Of a DNA stretch of 64,000 bases, positions 57,591 to 64,000 are shown one piece after another. The number at the start of each line of letters is the position of its first letter. The stretch's first letter is position 1. The notes beneath the pieces were generated by a model. That model did no database searches, was not told the origin of the DNA, and saw only the letters and a list, made by a program, of their open reading frames with translations. The translations under genes and the position numbers were made by a program. Source of the stretch: Meghimatium bilineatum (taxonomy: Eukaryota; Mollusca; Gastropoda; Stylommatophora; Philomycidae); assembly GCA_034231615.1 (NCBI GenBank), contig CM067307.1, forward strand, positions 5,628,647 through 5,692,646, written 5' to 3'.

Positions 57591-57989
57591 AATCGTTATT
57601 CATTGCTCTAATTTTACCAAATTCATATACTTTGAAGTGGAGACAATACATAAACAATTTTTAAAAAAGGACATATGCCAAAACGTCTGCTAACTGAATA
57701 TTTGATATTCCTTATCTATTGTCCTGTCACCGACACATCTTACTACCTTTGCAACTCATTTCTATCGTTATTTTTTCCTACACTACTGTAAAAGCATGAT
57801 AAGCATCATCATGCTGCATGCAGTGGCGATGCAGACTAGCTCTGTAACTGGCGTGGACAGATGTTTTCCCAAATTAAAATTAATAAAACATAACATAAGA
57901 AGTTTAATAGGCCAAACATAATGTAGAAGTCTGTCATTTATTTCGATTAAATCTACATTGGATGTCACTCTAGACTACTTAATGAATTT

Positions 57990-58605
57990 GCTAAGGTTAT
58001 AGTTAGAAGGCTAAGACTGTAGTAGATTGTTATAGTTAGAAGGCTAAGATTGTAGTAGATTGTTATAGTTAGAAGGCTAAGATTGTAGTAGATTGTTATA
58101 GTTAGAAGGCTAAGATTGTAGTAGATTGTTATAGTTAGAAAGCTAAGATTGTAGTAGATTGTTATAGTTAGAAAGCTAAGATTGTAGTAGATTGTTATAG
58201 TTAGAAGGCTAAGATTGTAGTAGATTGTTATATTTAGAAGGCTAAGATTGTAGTAGATTGTTATAGTTAGAAGGCTAAGATTGTAGTAGATTGTTATAGT
58301 TGGAAGGCTAAGATTGTAGTAGATTGTTATATTTAGAAGGCTAAGATTGTAGTAGATTGTTATAGTTAGAAGGCTAAGATTGTAGTAGATTGTTATAGTT
58401 AGAAGGCTAAGATTGTAGTAGATTGTTATAGTTAGAAGGCTAAGATTGTAGTAGATTGTTATAGTTAGAAGGCTAAGATTGTAGTAGATTGTTATAGTTA
58501 GAAGGCTAAGATTGTAGTAGATTGTTATAGTTAGAAGGCTAAGATTGTAGTAGATTGTTATAGTTAGAAGGCTAAGATTGTAGTAGATTGTTATAGCTGG
58601 TAATG
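57990..58605. repeat. Tandem array, 33 bp x 18
   Basis: The unit begins gattgttatagttagaaggc and ends taagattgtagta; very uniform, so probably recent. Confidence 0.96.
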
Positions 58606-58744
58606 GATACTAACATTATTTCAAAGTTGTTTATATTTACAGTAGTATTCTGAGTAAAAATAATATTAACACATTTTGTGCAGTTTAAAAAAATAAAATC
58701 ACAAACAAAGATTATTTTAAATAAAAAAACATTATAAGGAGAGA

Positions 58745-59040
58745 CATTTACAAGACGTGCATCATACTAAGAAAATCTACCACGCGGTCCGGTGTCTCCG
58801 GGTTCGAATCCTTCTGATTTTATAGGATTCGCAAGCAGGGTTCGAACATTTTATTATCTATAAATTGGACATCAATTTATTCGGAGAACATATGATTATC
58901 GCTTGGAGCTACGGAGTTACGTTCCTGAGTGATATTCTCGGAAAACGTCGTGCCGCTTCGTTGAGATGGGCGGTGCTCATGTTGAGTATCAAGAGTACAC
59001 AGAAGTCAATCCACTACGCTTATTGGGCCGTTTTGTTTGA
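58745..59040 (+). mobile_element. tRNA-derived SINE-C, copy 3
   Basis: Head B box ctccgggttcgaatccttct; the body ends gagtacacagaagtcaatcc plus actacgc, matching the end of the 40905-41290 copy (gtatagtgaagtcaatcctc). Confidence 0.65.
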
Positions 59041-59921
59041 ATAATATAAAGAAAACGTTCAAAAGTTTATCTAGTTTTTCTTCACATTATTTTTAGATTC
59101 AGTCCACTGGGCATCGTTCCCGTTTAATGTATTTTATTTTAATTTATTAAAATTTGTCATTTCGGTATTCCATAACTCCCTAACAGATGTCAGAAGGATT
59201 TCTTTAAAGAGAAATATCGTTTAAGAAAACCGAAAATCTATTCATGACGATATTTTTCGGGCTTTCAATCAAAGTCGGCTTTGTATGCACGCAGATGGTA
59301 GAAAACACTGAATAACTAATGTTCATTAGAATTGTTAATGACGCTGAGTTACCCTTAATTTTCCTTTATGATCACTGTTGCCACTCCTTGACTTTAAACG
59401 AAATGGTTAAGTGGTAAATGAGTTTCTGATATTGATTTGAAATTTCACTACATATGTTCATCATGTACACACTTCTATGCATGTCATAAGAAGCGATTCG
59501 GAGAATACCGTGTGAAGTAGACTGTCCCGTGCATACAGGGTCAATATGACAAAGAAGGCATGCACAAATCAGATGTGTCAGGGCCGGATTTAGACTTGAT
59601 AAGCTGTTTGAGATATGGGGGAGGGGGGCCCTTTAGCGATTAAAAATAAATAGATAGTGAAATAAAAAAATGTTGGGGGCCCTAAACTATAACTTGTTTA
59701 GATTATAGGTAAATCCGGCACCGGTCTCAGGCAGACAAGAGCATATATTACAGGGAAATTGTAAACCATGACATTCCGTTCTCTGGACTGCTTCCTGTTA
59801 CTTTGCAAGAATTTTAAAACCAGTGACAAAGAAGAAAATGATGATTCTATTAACAGAAGGATTAACAAAAGTAAAGAAATACTAAAAACAATATTTATAT
59901 TTTTAAAGCTACATATACTTA

Positions 59922-60200
59922 TATCAATCAATAAACCCATAACCCTTCAGGGTCGTAGGGGTACGACATTGGATGCTCCAGCACACAGAGTCCTCCAGCG
60001 AATTCTATAATCAGCGATGCGGATGAGTGTGGAAATATCTAGCCCTGTCCATTCCTTGATGTTGTCTGTCCATGTCTTTATTTACCCTCCTCTTCTTCTT
60101 CCACCCTCGACAGTTCCCTGCATTATTGTTTTTGACAAGGAATCGTGCCTGCATACATGTCCGAACCATGCTAGTTTTTTGGTTTATTGATTGATACTTA
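59922..60200 (-). mobile_element. LINE 3' fragment with (ATTG)n tail and an inverted tail at its far end
   Basis: About 250 bp of the same C-terminus as 17935-18235 (KLAWFGHV to the stop, then tail). Here the truncated end abuts ggtttattgattgatactta, the reverse complement of the tail at the other end (atatcaatcaataaaccc). The fragment is therefore bounded by inverted repeats of about 16 bp. Confidence 0.8.
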
Positions 60201-60234
60201 TATTATTTCTATATAACTACCACACTTGTGCGAA

Positions 60235-60415
60235 TATATCTTGCTCTTCAGCGTTCATTCTCAAATTCCCATTGAATTTCTATTGTAATAGGATAACTGT
60301 CCTATTAGATTTCCAGCAGGAGATTGTAGTCCAAGGAATGCAAATGCAGTATGTCGTTGTTTTATTTGCTCCAAGGGGCCCGACACATCCGTCATCGGCG
60401 GGGTGCAGATATATA
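60235..60415 (+). repeat. Dispersed repeat R2, copy
   Basis: tgtcctattagatttccagc, gattgtagtccaaggaatgc and cgacacatccgtcatcggcg. Confidence 0.7.
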
Positions 60416-61094
60416 ATCTTTAAACAAAACAAATCCGCGATGTTAGCTGCCTACAAACGAAACTCAAATTTCTCAAGAGTTATTCAATTAATTATACGGC
60501 CAGTCATAAGATGTGGAAACAACATAGCCCGGACATGAAATTCTATACGTTTTAAATTCTACATAATCTATTCTATATGTATAGTTCTTTAGTGATATAT
60601 AGAGTCATACATGATATATTAAATTATATTATTCTTCAGTGTTACACAGAGGCAGCGATGATACAGAGCCATGATGTGTACGATGCAGAGAAGCGGGCCT
60701 TAGCAGGCTGCACCAATAAATAAAAAAAAACATTGTCAGGAGTGGCATTCCGAAGAAAAAATTTTTTAGGTTGGGAGGGAGGGGGCGGAATATCCAAAAC
60801 TTGCATCATACTCATAAAATTTACCGCACAGTTCTGCCATGGTATATGAAATTCATGGTTTCTTATTATAATTATATATTTCTTACAAAGATCATAGAAA
60901 TGCGCCGATGTAAAAAAAATGATATCCGACATTGAATAAATTATGCTTTCTCTTATTAAAGTAAAAACAGACTAGCTACATAATTTTAATTTACAAATAC
61001 ATATATCTTGTATTAAGTAAAATAAACAAAAACAGTATAAGTAAAAAAAAAAGCAATAACAGTAGAAGTAAAAATAATTACAATAACTGGAAGT

Positions 61095-62360
61095 AAATTA
61101 TACAACAGTAACACAAGCAGTAGCAATAACATAAACAATATCAACACGCTCAACGTTAACAGTAGTAATAAGATTAACATAAAGATAAACAATAAGATTA
61201 ACATAAATAATAACAATAATAGTACTATTAACATAAATAATAATAAAAAGAACAGTAATGTTGTCATGAACAATAACAATAGCAGTAATATTAACATAAT
61301 TAATAACAATAATATTAACATAAATAATAACAGTAATATTAACAAATAATATGAGTAATTTTAACATACAGAATAAGGCTCGCAGTAAGATTAACATAAA
61401 CAATATCAGTTACATAAGCAACAACAGTGGCATAAACACAAACAATAACACTGACATAAACACAAATAATAACAGTGACGTAAACACAAACAATAACAGT
61501 AACAGAAACAGAAACAATAACGGTGACAATAACAGTGACATAAACACAAACAAGAACACTGACATAAATGCACACAATAACACTGACATCAACACAAATA
61601 ATAACACTGACATAAACACAAATAATAACACTGACATAAACACAAATAATAACACTGACATAAACACAAATAATAACACTGACATAAACACAAATAATAA
61701 CACTGACAAAAACACAAACAATAGCAGCGACATAAACACAAACAATAACAGTGACATAAACAAAAACAATAACAGTGACAATGACAGTGACATAAACACA
61801 AATAATAACACTGACATAAACACAAACAACAACAGCGACATAAACACAAACAATAAGAGTGACATAAACACAAACAACAACAGCGACATAAACACAAACA
61901 ATAAGAGTGACATAAACACAAACAATAACAGTGACATAAACACAAGCAATAACAGTGACGTAAACACGAACAATAACAATGACAATAACAGTGACATATA
62001 CACAAACAATAACAGTGACAATAACAGTGACATAAACACAAACAATAACAGTGACAATAACAGTGACATAAACACAAACAATAACAGTGACATAAACACA
62101 AACAATAACAGGGACAATAACAGTGACATAAACCCAATCAATAACAGTGACAATAACACTGATATAAATACAAACAATAACAGTGACATAAACACAAACA
62201 ATAACAGTGACAATAACAGTGACAATAACAGTGACATAAACACAAACAATAGCAGTGACATAAACACAAACAATAACAGCGACATAAACAAAAACAATAT
62301 CAACGACATCAACACGAACAATAACAACGATATAAACACAAACAATAACAGTGAGAAAAT
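61095..62360. repeat. Large tandem array, 24/12-bp units, about 1.2 kb
   Basis: Units of acataaacacaaacaataac plus agtg, with a half-unit acaataacagtg. The 61100-61380 part is degenerate. No stop codon occurs in several phases, so it shows 355-, 369- and 182-codon frames on both strands. It ends about 185 bp from the exon 1 donor. Confidence 0.96.
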
Positions 62361-62543
62361 AAAAATAAAAACTAACGGTGTCAGTAATATTTTTGTAAAC
62401 AACAGGAAAGTTAAATGAATATACGTACTAATGGGAATAGCTTCAATGGAGGAATGATAGCAATGATAACACAAAGTCCAAATTAAAATGACACAAAGTC
62501 CAAAATTAAAATGACACAAAGACCAAATGAAAATGAAGTTTAC

Positions 62544-62640
62544 CTTCCAAAAACTGACTCCTAGTTATCATATCAGCTAGTGCAGCCGCTGGTGGACTCG
62601 GTCCAGGAGAAATACACACGCTAGACATCTGTGCCCACAT
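62544..62640 (-). CDS. Lhx3/4: Lhx3/4 coding exon 1: N-terminus
   Basis: Residues 1-32 plus one base, starting ATG at 62640-62638 (MWAQMSSVCISPGPSPP...) and ending LE with donor GAAG|gtaaac. The single leftover G completes an Ala codon with exon 2 (phase 1), so the joined protein runs [14 protein letters not shown] into LIM1 just where vertebrate Lhx3/4 do (..IPLCAGC). The distance to exon 2 is 40 kb, so the link rests on phase match, donor quality, strand and the expected N-terminal length; no transcript is available. The start has G at -3. The frame is open upstream to a TAA at 62787-62785 without another ATG, so a spliced upstream start cannot be excluded. Confidence 0.68.
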
Positions 62641-64000
62641 ACCGTCAGTTCTTCTGGCCAGCTTCCCAATCAGTGGCCGATGGATATCCAGCTTGATGAT
62701 TTTTTGGGAGCACTTGGGAAGTAACGGGTTTCTATCTGGATATCCGATATTAGGGAAGGTTTCACAAAAATCCCAACGTTTCGTTTAGATTACGAATGTT
62801 TACAGACTAAAAGTGTTTAAATATGAGTTTCAGTAAGTTTGATTAAGTTCTGTAGAAGTTACAACATAATCGTACATAAATGATTACACTAAGCAAAACG
62901 CAAATAGAACTTGAAATACACAACTGGTTATAATTATGCATTCTATTTAAGTGTGATAAGTGTCCTTTCTGAATATACTCGATAAAATATTCATGGAGGA
63001 AAAACTGGAGGAAAAACGTATAAACGGCTGGAGTAATCTGGATATAATTATTTACTGGTATGAAAAATGGATATAGTTATGCAGTGTTGAAAAAACTGGG
63101 TATAATTATGTACTGACGAGAAACTGGAAATAATTATGTACTTTCGAGAAATTGGGTAAAATTATGTATTGTCGAGAATCTGGGTATAATTATGTACCGT
63201 CGAGAAACTGGGTAAAATTATGTACTGTCGAGAAGATGGGTGTAATTATGTACTGTCGAGAAGATGGGTGTAATTATGTACTGTCGAGAAGATTGGTGTA
63301 ATTATGTACTGTCGAGAAGATGGGTGTAATTATGTACTGTGGAGAAACTAGATATACGTATATATTGTGGAAAAACTTGGTACAATTGTACATTGTTGAT
63401 AAACTGGGTATAATTGTGCATTTTTGAGAAACTGGAATTCTTTCCAACCAATATTTAAAAATTTTCTAAGACATTTATTATCAAATTCATTCAATTTCTT
63501 CTCCAGTGTTTTGTTGTTTTCCAACTTTTACGCAAATCACATGTTAATACGGGTATTACGTTGGACTTAAGCAGTCGTAGCTTCGTTTATTTACTGTGTT
63601 TGAAATATCGATGTAATATTTTTATAAATGTGTTTACGTTATTTAGTTGTTTAGTTCGTTATGCTGCTGTTGTTTGTAGTTCAGTTTAGTTTAGATTATG
63701 TTATTGATGGTGACTCATTTTAGGCAAATTCATATATGCATCTCCAGCATACAGCAAAGATATTGCATGCTAATGGTTCCTGTCGCTCGCTGGTTACTCA
63801 CACTCTCTAACACCCTTCAAGCAGCCAGTTATGCCCTCGTCTAGGCAATTTCAAATTCTCATATTTTCAGTAATATATCATATCTTCCATTATTGTGTCT
63901 TAATTTAGGCAATGTTTTGTCATTTTCATATGTACTTCTTGTCCGTATTGACTTCCCCTGACATTGGTGCTTTCAAATCCAACGTGTCTGCTCTCTCCGT
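62641..64000 (-). promoter_or_regulatory. Lhx3/4: Putative 5' flank / 5' UTR of Lhx3/4
   Basis: Upstream of the start codon. It contains the 28-bp array at 63090-63430. I saw no convincing TATA box or initiator, no CpG-rich promoter and no further coding exon in 63430-64000. Vertebrate Lhx3 has alternative first exons; any equivalent could lie beyond the window. Confidence 0.3.
63090..63430. repeat. Tandem array, about 28 bp x 12
   Basis: The unit begins gtcgagaagatgggtgtaat and ends tatgtact. The centre is near-perfect, with decay toward both ends. Confidence 0.94.

Larger units (their letters stand above)
22490..62543 (-). other. Lhx3/4: Lhx3/4 intron 1 (40,054 bp)
   Basis: Phase 1 intron between the N-terminal exon and LIM1; its repeats are listed separately. 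I recognised nothing in about 22950-23530, 25030-25900, 28380-30290, 30500-32085, 33820-34550, 35130-35440, 35620-36110, 37390-38820, 39040-39885, 40330-40900, 41630-42230, 43445-44480, 44860-46040, 46525-47230, 47610-48140, 48700-49370, 49600-50240, 51610-51935, 52070-52500, 52525-53000, 53775-54720, 54830-55250, 57065-57400, 59045-59920 and 60420-61095. Long first introns of LIM-homeodomain genes often hold enhancers, and 44488-44621 is the best candidate visible. Confidence 0.82.

Noticed and set aside
61351..62519. Open frames of 355 aa (plus), 369 aa and 182 aa (minus)
   Set aside because: All lie in the 24/12-bp array. They overlap on both strands, have only repeat composition and exist because the unit is a multiple of three and lacks stops.

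Overview
The window is animal (metazoan) nuclear DNA, AT-rich and packed with tandem repeats and decayed retrotransposon pieces. Almost all of it is one gene on the minus strand: a LIM-homeodomain transcription factor of the Lhx3/4 (Lim3) class. I recovered six coding exons. All junctions are GT-AG and every intron phase matches across its junction, giving a 403-residue protein from 62640 down to 843. The introns, from the 5' end, are about 40.1, 16.6, 1.5, 1.4 and 1.0 kb. The protein has a short N-terminus, LIM1 (about residues 38-91), LIM2 (about 97-151), a homeodomain (about 166-225), the Lhx3/4-type extension after the homeodomain, and a Gly/Pro/Ser-rich C-terminal tail. Its length fits the vertebrate family members (about 390-400 aa). 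The organism is most likely a lophotrochozoan invertebrate, probably a mollusc. That is inferred from the protein, the intron sizes and the LINE/SINE style, not proven.

Layout by coordinate (the gene reads right to left): 1-66 may be the last codons of a convergent plus-strand gene. 764-769 is the nearest poly(A) signal. Coding exon 6 is 843-1279, exon 5 is 2277-2418, exon 4 is 3843-4000, exon 3 is 5467-5669, exon 2 is 22315-22489 and exon 1 is 62544-62640. The 5' flank runs to 64000. The 16.6 kb and 40 kb introns hold more than 40 tandem arrays, 15 recognisable non-LTR retrotransposon (LINE) 3' fragments, several tRNA-derived SINE families and other dispersed repeats. None of these encodes an intact protein.

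The most interesting features concern how repeats interact with the gene and with each other. (i) A 39-bp array abutting exon 2 has copied the exon 2 splice donor, including one perfect decoy. (ii) An intron 1 segment at 44488-44621 carries eight perfect AGGTCA nuclear-receptor half-sites, most of them in a 75-bp imperfect palindrome. (iii) Three tandem arrays can be seen to have grown from a segment inside a transposable element. (iv) Two insertions carry recognisable target-site duplications (12 bp exact, and 14 bp with one mismatch). (v) There is a long inverted repeat with arms of about 137 bp at 53.4-53.8 kb. I saw no operon, CRISPR array, functional tRNA or rRNA gene, and no multi-gene novel system. 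Nearly all listed open frames are by-products of tandem repeats whose unit length is a multiple of three.
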